Under the pieces are notes generated by a model that was given only the letters and a program-made list of their open reading frames with translations, was not told the origin of the DNA and searched no databases. The position numbers and the translations under genes were made by a program. Of a DNA stretch of 64,000 nt, positions 26,301 through 38,140 are shown one piece after another. The stretch is taken from positions 34,483,766-34,547,765 of the forward strand of contig OZ023267.1 in assembly GCA_964006375.1 (NCBI GenBank). Reading direction: 5' to 3'. How positions within the stretch are numbered: position 1 is the stretch's first letter; each line of letters begins with the position of its first letter. This DNA comes from Tillus elongatus (Eukaryota > Arthropoda > Insecta > Coleoptera > Cleridae).

Positions 26301-26440
26301 CGACTGGGGAATGGTTGCTGGATGCCAGGGTGGAAAAAAGGGCCCGATGTGGTCTACTTACCTGGCGCTAGCCTCTCCGCCGTTGCTACTACTACTACCC
26401 CAAAAGATATAACAGTATCGTCTAAAGCTTAACCTTTTTA

Positions 26441-26937
26441 TCTCTACTTGTAATTAAGCTATCCCACAAAAACAGCAAAATCCGGACTCTCTCTACATTG
26501 TATAATTTGTTACCTAGATAAATAAACAAATGAAATTAAAAATAAAAGCATTATTGGGATCAGCTGGGTGTTGTGAATTTTGCTAGCGTAGATCCCACCC
26601 CTTAATGCATGCTGTAGAATGGTTTACACCTCCGACAAAAAAATAAAATAAAACAAGGAGTACTTATTGACACTATTTTATTACTCAAACATGGGTGTAA
26701 GGTATTGTTAGTTATTAGGAAAAAAAGTGAAACAAACAGGTACATAAGAAGCTTATCTGCACCTAGCTGTAAGTTGTACGCAAGATTTACATCGTTTGTA
26801 TTTTATTTTACCTAGGTCTAAATGTAAGAAATTGAGCATGAACTTTAACATGATCTAAGCTGTTTTAAATAATACAAATTAAACAGAGAACCGATAATTT
26901 AATTAGATATTACACATATTTTGTTATTGACGACGGT
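26441..26937. other. No gene seen; LINE-B tail and 3' UTR of exon A
   Basis: AT-rich. Contains the candidate AATAAA for exon A at 26802. Otherwise nothing recognised. Confidence 0.35.
26802..26807 (-). terminator. Candidate polyadenylation signal for exon A
   Basis: AATAAA on the minus strand about 130 bases after the exon A stop codon. The hexamer is common in AT-rich DNA, so support comes mainly from position. Confidence 0.35.
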
Positions 26938-27242
26938 TTAACACCCAAATAGCATATTTATAATACCAATAAGTGGACTCATTGCCATCCCTGCTACTGA
27001 CATGTATCCCCCAACAAATCTTTGAACTAACTGAGAGACTAAGTTAGCAATACTAATCCTAGCACTGGCCAGGTTTTTGATCAGCCAGTTGATACCAGCG
27101 ACAATATTATCGTTAATATTGTAGTCCATCTGTTGGATTGTTATCACACCATTTTTCTGAATTTTTTCCATATTACTCATTGTAGCTCTCATTCTTCCAG
27201 GAATCTGACACATACCGCTTAATCCTTGTTGCTGAGTTGTCT
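26938..27242 (-). CDS. Terminal exon A: two-cysteine secreted domain
   Basis: The exon starts after a TGTTTCAG acceptor. Its first two bases complete the phase-1 codon left by the exon at 51324-51396, and it runs open to a TAA stop. The spliced product would be 125 residues (mature 102 after cleavage at Ala23). It has exactly two mature cysteines, Cys36 and the C-terminal Cys125, spaced to allow one disulphide. The rest is Gln/Asn/Ile-rich with hydrophobic Gly-rich stretches near the end. From Cys36 to Cys125 it aligns without gaps to terminal exon B: Cys, 40 residues, Trp after Asn, 47 residues, Cys, with Ser-Pro-x-x-Gly-Ile and Phe-x-Cys shared; I count 19 identities in 90 positions. A candidate AATAAA lies about 130 bases past the stop. 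I do not recognise the family. Confidence 0.7.
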
Positions 27243-27469
27243 CTGAAACACCTTAGCTAATAATTTCTGTAAACTACTTTTAAGAACACAACTGTCTTTG
27301 TGGAGTTGGCCTGTATTGTGTCTGTGTAGTTGCCAGAGTTTTTCCAGATGTTCTAGGTGATCATGTAAAATTTCTATGTGTAATCTTCTTGTTTTTAGCT
27401 GATGGTATGCCAGTGTCTTTCTGTATTCGTTTTTTTATAAAAAATGTGCAATCTAATGTGTTTTTTTAT
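27243..27469. other. No gene seen; intron before exon A
   Basis: Contains the branch-like TTAGCTAAG just upstream of the exon A acceptor. Nothing else recognised. Confidence 0.3.
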
Positions 27470-28440
27470 TTATTTTATTTTATTTATTTATTCAACGGAT
27501 TAACCATTTACAATAATAATAAGAACATCTAAAACTACATTAGTCTTAAATAATCACAATATGAGAACATAAAAAAAAAAAAAAGCAAAACATAACCTGT
27601 ATACCATATGTATGACAATTCAATCAATAACACCTCTCAAAATTCCTCTAATTACACGGTCAGAATCATTAAACATGTCCAAGAGCTCCGAATACTCATT
27701 TGCAGTTCTCGCCACTCTCGACATCGGACTGAAAAAGCCATAATTGGTTCGATGGAAGGGAACCACAAAAACCTCCCTCGCTCTCGTGCAGTTCGGAATC
27801 CTTAGAGAGACTAACTCAAGCAAAGAAGGACTATCAATTTTATTCACTAATAATTTGTGCAAAAAACAAACATCACTGACAATCCTTCTACCTCTCAGTG
27901 ACTGCAAGTGCAGCCGATTCCGCAAATAAGAAAGGTTAAGATCATTTCTCTGCAAGCCCATTCTGTAAGCATAAATTCTTAAGAATCTATTTTGTACGGC
28001 CTCAATCTGATTGATATAAATATTGTAATTCGGGCTCCAGACTACAGAAGAGCATTCCAACAAAGAGCGAACCAGAGCACAATACAGCCTTCTAAAGCTA
28101 TTGCATGAAAAATCCAGAGTTGATCTATGAATAAATCCTAACATTTTATATGCCTTAGACACTATGCACTCCATGTGATCCCTAAAAGATAATTCCCTAT
28201 CCAATACAATGCCCAAGTCTTTAATCATTTCCTTCCTCTGTAAAGCACCAGAGCCCATGGAGTACACAAAGTCAATGGGAAACTGAGCTCTAGTGAATGT
28301 AATGCAGAAACACTTATCAACATTCAGAGTCAGAAGATTGTCACCACACCACCGAGCAAAACGATTTAAGTCTTCCTGTAAAAGTTTTCTCTGATCTTGT
28401 ATGATGAAGATATCTGGAGTGCCTTGATGTTTAAATTCCC
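27470..28440 (-). mobile_element. LINE family C, 3' fragment
   Basis: Minus-strand 3' part of a Jockey/CR1-like LINE with a (TAAA)-type tail (27470-27496). The 5' boundary lies near 28440, next to a TA-core H-end. The same family as the relic at 52.0-53.9 kb, judging by coding similarity and tail type. Confidence 0.8.
27620..28428 (-). pseudogene. LINE-C RT thumb and C-terminus
   Basis: Starts past the catalytic YADD with QEDLNRFARWCGDN and LTLNVDKCFCITFTR. Open from 28267: KDLGIVLDRELSFRDHMECI, SSVVWSPNYNIYINQIEAVQ, FLRIYAYRMGL and LHKLLVNKIDSPSLLELVSL, ending with a stop at 27620. Frame intact over 215 codons, but the catalytic core is missing. Confidence 0.8.
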
Positions 28441-28472
28441 GATAAGTGTGGCTTGGTGGCTCATACGTCTAG

Positions 28473-28637
28473 CTTTTAGTGAATTTTCATTAGAAAATTC
28501 ACTAACTTCTTAATGAAAATTCACTAATAGAGAGGTAGCAGTGGTGAGACTTCCGGATTTTTTTTGAAACGAGCACGAATTAGGGCCCCTAGAACATATA
28601 CCGGAGATCCGTTTGAATTTTTATATGTTTATATATA
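28473..28637 (+). mobile_element. Half TA-core element cut at its TA core
   Basis: H-end with a doubled hairpin (AGTGAATTTTC, GAAAATTCACTAA, then GAAAATTCACTAATAG) and shared block, ending TTTATATATA directly against CAGTGTGAAACAC at 28638 where (TA)n is expected. Confidence 0.6.
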
Positions 28638-28722
28638 CAGTGTGAAACACACTTATGTAATAAAATTCATTATTCAGCAAACAATAATTTTTCTGGAGAA
28701 CGCTAAGACACGTGAAGTTTAA

Positions 28723-30551
28723 TTTGTCGGACATTATCTTATAATCATAGTTAAAAATATAAAACTCACACCATTTTACCCCCACCACTTTATCCATTAA
28801 AAAAAAACAACCCTACATTTTTTCATCACAATTCGATGGATCACATTTTTCTGAATGCGAAGATACCCCATATGTATGATCTAATATTACAGTTTTCAAT
28901 ACAGGGTGGAAATCTAATACCGGAATATTAAAGTTTACCCTGAAATTCAAATTTCGAAAATAAACTTAATAAAAACGTCCCTTTCTTACAATAAATGTTC
29001 AAAGTTGTCTCCATTCACTTGCACACAAAAAAAAATCTGCTCCGGAATTCTTCCCGAACTCTGTTCAACACATCAGGCGTTACATTCCTAATTTCTGTTA
29101 TTTTCATTTTCAAATTATCTAAATCAGCAGGCTGCGTTTTATGCACTCTGTTTTTAAGGTATCCCCATAAAAATAAATCAAGAGATGTAAGATCTGGTGA
29201 TTTAGCGGGCCATTTTACGAACCCCCTTCGTCCAATCCATCTTTGTGAAAAGACCTCGTGTAAATACTCCCGTGCATGAAGAGCAAAGTGGGCGGTGCAC
29301 CGTCTTGTTGACACCATATCCTTTCACAAGGAATATTAGGGAATTCTACTAACATTGGGACAACCTGTCCTCTTAGCATTTCTAAATATCTTGGAACGTT
29401 TAGCTCTTCTATAAAACAGGTCCAACTACGTGATCACAAATGATACCAGCCCAAACGTTCAACTTCTGAGGACGCTGAGTGTGTGTTTGTCGTATCCAGT
29501 GGGGGTTTTTGGCAGCCCAGTATTTGCAATTTTGCCTGTTTACATCACCAGAAGAAATAACATCTCTATGTAACGTGTCCAACAGTTGTTCACAAAATTG
29601 CAGCCTTCTATCAAAATCACCGTCAGTCAATTCTTGAACATGTTGCATTTTGTAGGGATGCTTTTTTCGCTTTTGAGACACCTTAGAACTGTTGATTGAA
29701 TAACATAATTTTCACGTGCAATTTAATGGATAGAAGTTGTTGGTTCTTCTTGAAAAGCCAATAAGATACTGAGTTTTACATCTTCTTCAACAAACTTGGG
29801 TCTCCTAGGCAGTGGTTTAACGTGTCCATAATAACGAAACTGTGGATACATCTTATACACAGTTCCCTGGGTTAGTGGGGGCAAATCTGGATATTTTTCA
29901 TTAAATAGGTTAACAACTTGTGCCTGTATTCTACACATATCACCATACCCCATCATCATTAATATTTCTGTTCACAAAGTTTCAGTTAAGTATGGCACTA
30001 TTAGACCAAAAATTAATTGAAATTATCGGAACAAAATTACGACCAACTTATTAGGAGACCGTGCATTCAACACAATACACCACAAAATAAAACAGAACTG
30101 TTAAATTTCACCCTTTATACTGCAAAAGTTCGTAGTTAATAAGAAACGATTATTGATACCAAGTACGTTTTAGATAAAAGACCAGAAAAGAAATTTAAAA
30201 AAAGAGTCAATGAAGAATTCCAGGGCAGATTATTTCGTTGTATGCAAGTAAATGGAGAACATTTTAAACATTTATTATAAGAAAGGGACGTTTTTATAAA
30301 GTTTATTTTCGAAATTTAAATTTCAGGGTAAACTGTTTAGTTTTAATATTCCGGTATTAAATTTCCACCCTATATTAAAGACTGTAGAATTAGACCATAC
30401 ATATGAGGTATCTTCGCATTCAGAAAAATGTGGTCCATCGAGTTGTGATGAAAAAATGTAGGGTTGCTATGAAAAAAAAAAGATTTAATGGTAGGGGTAA
30501 ATGGTGGGAGTTTAATTTTTTTAACTATGATTATAAGATAACGTTCGACAA
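28723..30551 (-). mobile_element. DDE_3 transposon with about 280-bp inverted repeats
   Basis: The left arm (28723-28999) and right arm (30267-30551) are inverted copies: ATCTTATAATCATAGTTAAA, GATGGATCACATTTTTCTG / TGGTCCATCGAG, CAGGGTGGAAAT / TTTCCACCCT, and ACGTCCCTTTCTTA. The transposase remnant lies between them. The exact outer ends are uncertain. Internal stops make it inactive. Confidence 0.8.
29015..29959 (-). pseudogene. DDE_3-type transposase of the long-TIR element
   Basis: Order from 29959: QAQVVNLFNEKYPDLPPL (HTH), KPLPRRPKFVEEDVKLSIL, a middle part with stops, then FALHAREYLHEVF, RWIGRRGFVKWPAKSPDLTS, LDLFLWGYLKNRVHKTQPA and a C-terminal RVREEFRSR. The SPDL...LDLFLWG block carries a conserved Asp of the IS630/Tc1 superfamily. 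Stops split it into at least three frames. Confidence 0.8.
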
Positions 30552-30825
30552 CTTTTTTGGGTTTTTCCCAAATTAAAAATAAAATCTGAAAGACATGAAT
30601 TGAAACAATTTAAGTAGTCGAAGTATGATGCCAGGCAAAGACAGAGTAGTCATCTGCTACGCGTAGATTGATACATATATCAGGCATACATCATAATGCA
30701 ACGATAGTGAACTGTGGCGACTCCACAATAATGACCGCTTTCGGGTGTATTTGGATGTGCGGATTTGTAGGGGAAATTACGGAAGTTTTAGATCAGCTAC
30801 TTGAAGTAAAAATCAGATGGGATAG
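30552..30825. other. No gene seen
   Basis: Unclassified spacer. The short ORF starting at 30668 is partly the tandem repeat that follows. Confidence 0.35.
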
Positions 30826-31495
30826 TGTGTTTTGTTTATTTATTATAGTTTGACAGTTCTGTTTTGAGGTTAGATAAGTGATCGTACATTGCTTTTAAAA
30901 TAGCAAACTAAAGAATCAGAACGTGTTTTGTTTATTTATCACGGTTTGACAGTTCTGTTTTGATGTTAAGTAGTAAGTGATTTTCATATAACAACTTCTG
31001 CCTATATTATGCTTTTAAAATTAGAAACTATAGAAGAATAACGTGTTTTGTTTATTTATCATCGTCTGGCAGTTCTGCTTTGAGGTTAAATAGTAAAGGA
31101 TTGCATGGAAATCAAAGAGTAAGAATATTAACATTAATATTCCTTGATTAATTGTTCAAGGAGGTAAGTTATTTGAATCAGCTTTTGTAACTTTAATGAA
31201 ATTTGTAATACTAGTTTCTTTTAAAGGGACTTACAGTACCTAGATTTCATTAAATTTTAATTTTCTAGCGTCATAGAAAATTGAGTTTTGGGCATTCAAA
31301 GTTTTTTTCTTAAAAATAGCTGGAACACAATATTTGAATATTTTTTATGATAATACAAAAAGAAATTCTTCGGATTAGCTTGTATTAGGACCTCTCAACC
31401 CGACTTAAATTTAAAGTATTACTTTTAGTAATATGCCACACTAATAGTGTAAAATTGTTATGAAAATTCACTATTATAAGGCACTTTTTGCGTCC
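30826..31495 (+). mobile_element. Tandem-repeat-bearing element with a family C-end, empty site
   Basis: Three units of roughly 95-120 bases begin with GTGTTTTGTTTATTTAT (30827, 30923, 31043), followed by unique sequence. It ends with the C-end motif (GAAAATTCACTATTATAAGG, GCGTCCCAGG). An inverted copy occupies 59,284-60,330, where a SINE interrupts it. Confidence 0.65.
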
Positions 31496-32127
31496 CAGGA
31501 TTTATTAATCAGTAAAAACTTTAGCAAGTGAATAGGTAAAGCGTAAAAGAGCCTTATATTTTTAAGTTTAAAACGTTCAAGGGTTTTACGGTTTGTTTAG
31601 GAAACACTGACTAAATCTAAAGTAATATCTATTAAATCAGCTATTGTAATTGTGAAAATTTATAACTTAAAATTATAAATAAACATTTCTACTCTTTGAA
31701 AAAATCACCTGAAGACACACAAATTAACCCATTAACTGCCAAGCGCCCCATTTAGGGCTTGTAACTTTTTTTTACAATGTGAATCGACATACCTCAGTTT
31801 TAAGGTTATACCTATTTCATTGCTTGTTAACGTATAAGTGTCACTGTGAAGGACTGATATAAATATTACAAGTGGTAAGTCATCTACAGAGAAATTTGTT
31901 GAAAAATCAGCAGATAGGTTGACATTTCTGCCGGGACACTTTTAAATGTAAATCTTCACAATTTAGAACGATTGGGTAACAATATGATCCCAAAGTGTGG
32001 GGGATTTAGGTTTTGTAACTGTACCTGTACATGCTAGTAGAAATGTGCCATTTGCTGTCTCATAAACTGACTAGTCGCGTAATTATGCTGATACCCAAAT
32101 GGGGACCCTGTTATATCGCAGGAAATA
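31496..32127. other. No gene seen
   Basis: AT-rich, unclassified. Confidence 0.4.
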
Positions 32128-32475
32128 TGTGTGTGTGTGTCTTTTATTTCTTTAACGTCGGCCTATTTCCGCGACTATGGCCAATCAGCGACGCCAGGGC
32201 GCAGTTTTACCTCACTATCCTAGAAATTTTGCCTAACCCCTACCTTTATGTAAGGAGGGTAGGGATCTTTAACGTGCCCAGCATCGCATGAACACGGGAC
32301 CGACGGCTTTACGCCCCCTCCGAAGGACGGAACGTGCAGACATTCAACTTGCTCAAATACAATGCTACAACCTCGGTTAATTGTACAGTATGTACTGAAA
32401 AAGCGAAAGGAGTACCCTGGGATCGAACCCAGTACCCTTCGGTTCAGAGGCACACGTTCTTACCACTGAACCATT
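32128..32475 (-). mobile_element. SINE, copy 5
   Basis: Minus strand; tail near TTTAACGTCGGCCTATTTCC, conserved body, B box (GGTTCGATCCC) and A-box region at the right end (TTACCACTGAACCA on the plus strand). The last bases of the head have been lost. Confidence 0.85.
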
Positions 32476-32502
32476 AATACATTTTCAAATTATGGTTATT
32501 TT

Positions 32503-33057
32503 TATTGAAAAAATGGCTGTTAGAAGATTCCTTACACTGAAAGAACACCAAGAATATGTTAAGGACCCAGAAGATAATTCAAGTGATGAAGAAGATGACG
32601 CAATAATCGATTTTTGTTGAACTACCAAAACCTCAAGTTGACTCTGTAACTGGGAGAGATGATACTGACCTTCTTAAAGACACAGCCCCAGATGACGTTG
32701 AAGGAGAGTAGAATTTCATCGCTTTAGCCAGGAGAGGCCGGTAAACATATAATCCGGCAATACCAGTAGACAAAGAGAGAAAAAAAGTAAACAAAAAACG
32801 GAAAAAACCTGCGCTAGTAGACCAAAATAGAAGATGAGCTACTTTTTCACTTTCAGCGAAACAAGAAAAGCAAGAAGAGGCTTACAGTATACGAAAACAG
32901 AAAATGATTGATGCAGCCAAGGGAAATCTCTAGTGGAAATATTCGACCTATTTTTCGATAATAACTTTCTAAGTTATATTGTACGATAAAGCGTTATTTA
33001 CGCTACTCAAAACAATAAACATGACGTCACACTGTCTGTGAACTGTTTGAAAAACAT
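32503..33057 (+). pseudogene. piggyBac transposase, N-terminal part
   Basis: Starts MAVRRFLTLKEHQEYVKD, followed by an acidic stretch (NSSDEEDDA), then VDSVTGRDDTDLLKDTAPDD in another frame. The first residues of the transposase domain close it: LFDLFFDNNFLSYIV and [12 protein letters not shown], ending NCLKNIL at the insertion point. At least two frameshifts and a TAA. Confidence 0.75.
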
Positions 33058-34184
<1,127 letters not shown>

Positions 34185-34859
34185 GGGGGGTTCAATAAAA
34201 TGCTTAAAATACACTATATTTGTAGCTTGTTGAACTGTCCCAATTAAAGCCTTAGACTGAAAATATAATATACAATAGGTAGATTGAGGTTTGAGGAAGG
34301 CAATAAAGATTTTTGTAAGCAAATATCCCGTTTATAACGAAAATACAACGTTTTTGCCAAACCATGATTTGACAATTTTTTGTCACAGAATTAGCTCAAA
34401 ATCACTCTTTGCCTAGATTAGGTATCCAAGAATAAGTTTCTTAAATTTCAGGTCTTTTGGATTCCAAATAAAAACGTAATGCAAAGTGAAATGTAAAATA
34501 TGACATACCTTAATTATTTAGTCAATATGTGTTGTCAAACTAGCGCGTTTCGGCACCATCCGTAGACCAGCTATTTTCTAAAAGATGGCGCACTAAAATT
34601 GTGATTCCACGAACGCATTTCATTTTCATTCATAATATGTCAAATCATCTTTAAGGTTACATGCCATTAGTAACATTTGAATGTTATTTAAGACCGAAAC
34701 AGTCTACACTCGAATATGTTTCAGCGATCGGCGAAATAAATCAATCAATTCTGCAATTTGCTATTTAGCTAGACACTTACATTTAATTTCCGATACCAAA
34801 TTCCTGACGGTAAGGTGCTGTATGTGTAAATACAATGTAAAGAATTCGTTTATTACGAA
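34185..34859. other. No gene seen
   Basis: Unclassified sequence between two TA-core elements inside the piggyBac gap. Confidence 0.4.
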
Positions 34860-34930
34860 GCGTCGGTAGCTCATTGGAAGAGTACTTTGTATGTCAAGCG
34901 GACGATGCTGGTTCGAGTCCGGCCCGGTCC
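34860..34930 (+). tRNA. tRNA-like sequence (Asp-type, GTC), probably a pseudogene
   Basis: A box TAGCTCATTGG and perfect B box GGTTCGAGTCC. The T arm GCTGG/CCGGC pairs fully. The D arm GCTC/GAGT pairs with one wobble, and the anticodon arm around GTC pairs with wobbles but needs one extra base. The acceptor (GCGTCGG/CCGGTCC) has one mismatch and two wobbles. It may be a degenerate tRNA-Asp or a tRNA-derived repeat head. Confidence 0.35.
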
Positions 34931-34940
34931 GTTTCTCCTT

Positions 34941-35312
34941 TTAGTGAATTTTTATTGGGAAAAATTAACTAAATTCAAATGGAGAGGTATCTATGGTGAG
35001 ATTTGACAAACATTTTTTTCAAATGACTGCGAAATAGGACCCATAGGACAAATATCCTGGGTCAGTTTCAATTTTTATATGTTTATATAAATATAATATA
35101 AATAAAAATTTTAAGTTTTCTTTCGAAAAAAATGTTTATCTCCGAAAATTACAAAGCTATTTTGATGAAATTTATGTGAATATGTTGTCTTGGTAAAGGC
35201 CTTACCACGTGCCAAAATTCAACCTTCTAGGTTTATAGAAAATTGAGTTATTCAAATAATTTGAAGCATTTAATGAAAATTGATTACCATAACGCACTTG
35301 CTGCGTTCAGAC
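34941..35312 (+). mobile_element. TA-core family element lacking the TA array
   Basis: Complete ends: H-end (AGTGAATTTTTATTGGGAAA) and C-end (CATAACGCACTTGCTGCG). Only a short imperfect TATAAATATAATATAAATA remains at the core. At about 370 bp it is the most compact copy. Confidence 0.7.
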
Positions 35313-35353
35313 TTTTTTTGCTTTCGCGACTTAAGCGGTTTGACCTTTGCTTT

Positions 35354-35483
35354 TAGTGAATTTTCTTAAAAAAAATTCACTAATGAGGAGATCCCGACTT
35401 TTGAATTTTGAAAAAATTTCTTCACATGAGCGCTAATTAGGCCCCCCAGAAAACATATCCGGGGTCAGTTTCAATTTTTATAT

Positions 35484-35559
<76 letters not shown>

Positions 35560-36825
35560 TTATATATATATATATATATATGTATCACACCGATAACTCA
35601 AAAAATAATGGGCCGATTTTGATTAAATTTGGTGAAAAAATTCCTTTTGCAAATAGATTGGATAAGTTCGTTATCCAGGAAAATCTGCCTAGGTTTTCCC
35701 GGAAAATTTTGCATTTTCTTTCGAAAAAAAATTATATCTCCGGAATCAACAAATTAAGGGCAACCAAATTTGGCACACAGGTTTATATCCTTATAGGTAA
35801 CTTACCTACCAAAATTTAGCTATGTAGCTCAAAAGACAAAAAAGTTATAGGCATTTAAAGAAAAATAAATTGGGGTTTTCCTCAAAACGTCAAAGTGGCG
35901 ATTTAAAATGTCAAAATTGGCAACATTTAGGCAAATAACTTGAATCTAATACGGGCTATAGAAATAAAATGTTTCAAGAAGGATGTTTTACAAACCCTAA
36001 AGTCTTAGTTACAACCGTCATTGTCCTTCATTTTACTAAAATATTTGCAGAAAATTCATTTCAAATAGACCCTTTTTCTTATGCTTGGCAGTAGCCTTAG
36101 CTTTAGAGTTTATCGTTTAATGGTATACAATTTTTGTCGAATTTTTGTAAAAAATCAATAAAGCTCAATATATCCGTTATTATATAAGAGACGAAAAAAA
36201 TTTGTATATATTAATTATAGGGTGTCCTGAGCTTCATCTTAAAATAATATTTCTACAATCACAGGGTGGCCCATAAGTCGTTGGTGATACAAATTTCCTT
36301 TTTTTTAATCAAACACGCCTTATGTTATTGCATTTTTGCATTTTCCATCGAAATATAATGCATGTTTGTAAGAAAAGAAATTCTGAACGCAGCAAGTGCG
36401 TTATGGTAGCGAATTTTGATCAAATGTTTCATATTTTTTTTAATCAAACACGCCTTATGTTATTGCATTTTCCATCGAAATATAATGCATGTTTGTAAGA
36501 AAAGAAATTCTGAACGCAGCAAGTGCGTTATGGTAGCGAATTTTGATCAACTGTTTCATATTTCAACAGCTCAATTTGCTATTAACCTATAAGGTTGACC
36601 AAGAAACGTGTTTTTTCGAGAACACTTTAAGTTTACTTTTGGAAATTTTTGTATATTTTCACACAATAAAGTTATTTTCATGAAACATGGCACATTGTTT
36701 TTAGTATATAGGTTATACTGGTAACCAAATTTGATGCCTGCTTTCTTAAAAAAAAACACACATATTTGTTATTAAAAACATTTTTATGAAAATTCACTAC
36801 CATAACGCACTTGCTGCGTCCAGGC
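35354..36825 (+). mobile_element. TA-core hairpin element, complete long form
   Basis: H-end hairpin, shared block, (TA)n 35487-35581, core, long interior and C-end (CTACCATAACGCACTTGCTG) before a T-run. A 125-base tandem duplication (36305-36430, 36432-36560) repeats AATCAAACACGCCTTATG through the inverted GACGCAG-like module. Confidence 0.8.
35487..35581. repeat. (TA)n microsatellite with TTTA interruptions
   Basis: Core array of the element at 35354-36825. Confidence 0.95.
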
Positions 36826-37700
36826 TTTTTTAAATACTAATTTCTACCGTCTACCATACGGTACTTCAAGAGCAAATGAATTGGTCCGAAGATCATGATT
36901 TGCACACGAGAATAGTGCACAAGTACAGGTCAAAAAAACAAGATACATATAGATCAAGATATATCTTTACTTTAACGACAATTCAGAACTGCTAGCAAAG
37001 AATGAAGAAAGGGACCAGCTTTTTAAAATCAGACCGCTAATAGAGAAAATGAACCAATAGCGCTTGAGGTTTGGTGACTTTAGCCATAACATCAGTAGTG
37101 ATGAACAACTGGTAAGGTATTATGGGTTGCAGTGCTATCGGGGCGGCAACGCCGCGGACGAGCCCCGAGGGAGAAAAAAAAGCTATTATGGGCATCATTA
37201 CCTAAAGCAATAACTCAGAGGAAAGTCCACCCGGTTTGGGTTCGAACAATGGACAATACGCTACACAGAAATTGGTTTTTGTTATAACATAAAAATGGAC
37301 GAAGGAAAACAAAATAGTATTGTAAGTGCTGCCAGCTCCTGCACTTCTCTTGGCTCTTCAGTGATTTTGAGTGAAGTGGAGGAACTAGAAAATATATCTG
37401 ACCACTGTTTATATGTTGACAATTTTTTTATGAGCTTCCAGCTAATAAAAACACTGACGGAGAGAATTATTTGTGCTACTGGAACTGTCAACAATAATAA
37501 ACTCAACAAGCGTCTCAAAAATAATTTCGTGGAACGTTTCGTCGCCACGTCGATAAAGCAAATGAAATATTTACCGTCGTATGGAATGATTAAAAAAATC
37601 TTAGAGTTCTGCCAAATCAATAAGAAGTTGTTTTTTGGGATGGATTCCCAGGTGGCTAAGAACAGAGAAAATTGAGATTACAATTCACCAACCCAACATG
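36826..37700 (+). pseudogene. piggyBac transposase, DDD domain
   Basis: Resumes with MNWSEDHDLHTRIV, then ERDQLFKIRPLIEKMNQ, ISSDEQLVRYYGHHYLKQ (first-Asp region, interrupted by a 53-base insertion) and RGKSTRFGFEQWTI. It runs open from 37295 through ISDHCLYVDNFFMSFQLIKT (second-Asp region) and RIICATGTVNNNKLNKR. Stops at the QRM and KQ*LRG positions show decay. Confidence 0.8.
37127..37179 (-). mobile_element. Minute LINE-B-type 3' end inserted in piggyBac
   Basis: About 53 GC-rich bases ending in AAAAAAAA, bounded by TATTATGGG (37118-37126 and 37184-37192; 12 of 13 bases match if the duplication is extended). The segment GCTATCGGGGCGG and CGAGCCC resembles the 3' end of the RNase H LINE fragment at 61,747-61,800. 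The A-tail reads 5'-3' on the plus strand, so the source transcript is in plus orientation. Removing it restores the VRYYGHHYLKQ frame. Confidence 0.65.
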
Positions 37701-37899
37701 ATAACAAAATATTATAAATAATATATGGGTGAGGTAAAGACAAAATGGTCTGGAATGTCGAGAAATATAGGATAGAAAATCCGAGCGAAGGGATGGTATT
37801 TTCTCATATCTGTAAATACAATTGACATGGTAATAGTACACGCCCATGCTCTGCATTGTTTGGAAAATGAAACAATCGCTCTTTTAGACTTCAGAAGCT

Positions 37900-38140
37900 G
37901 TTGCTAGATTTAATTTGAAAATAAATTCAATTCCTGACCCGAAAAAAGCAGGCAGGTCTTGTTACAATGTGAAAATCCAGAAACGGGTGTCGAAGAAGAT
38001 GTCCAGTTGGCCATTACCTGAAAAGGACCAAAGAGGGAAAGCAAAGAAAATGCGCCATCTGCAAGGCAAACGTTACAAAACAGTGCATAAAATGTGACGT
38101 GAGTTTGCATGTTGAATATATAATTGAGTGCCACTCTAAT
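37900..38140 (+). pseudogene. piggyBac C-terminal cysteine-rich zinc finger
   Basis: One frame reads KCAICKANVTKQCIKCDVSL, then HVEYIIECH. The Cys/His spacing is that of the cysteine-rich domain at the end of piggyBac transposases, which binds the terminal repeats. Preceding frames are shifted. Confidence 0.7.

Larger units (their letters stand above)
21790..26440 (+). mobile_element. LINE family B (RNase H type), split by LINE-A
   Basis: A decayed non-LTR element of the R1/LOA/I kind. Its left part (21790-23221) and right part (26052-26440) are separated by LINE-A copy 2 on the opposite strand. It is clearly more GC-rich than its surroundings. Frameshifts and stops throughout; inactive. Confidence 0.8.

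Noticed and set aside
37282..37620. 112-codon minus-strand ORF with hydrophobic segments
   Set aside because: Antisense shadow of the piggyBac DDD domain, which is supported by family motifs.
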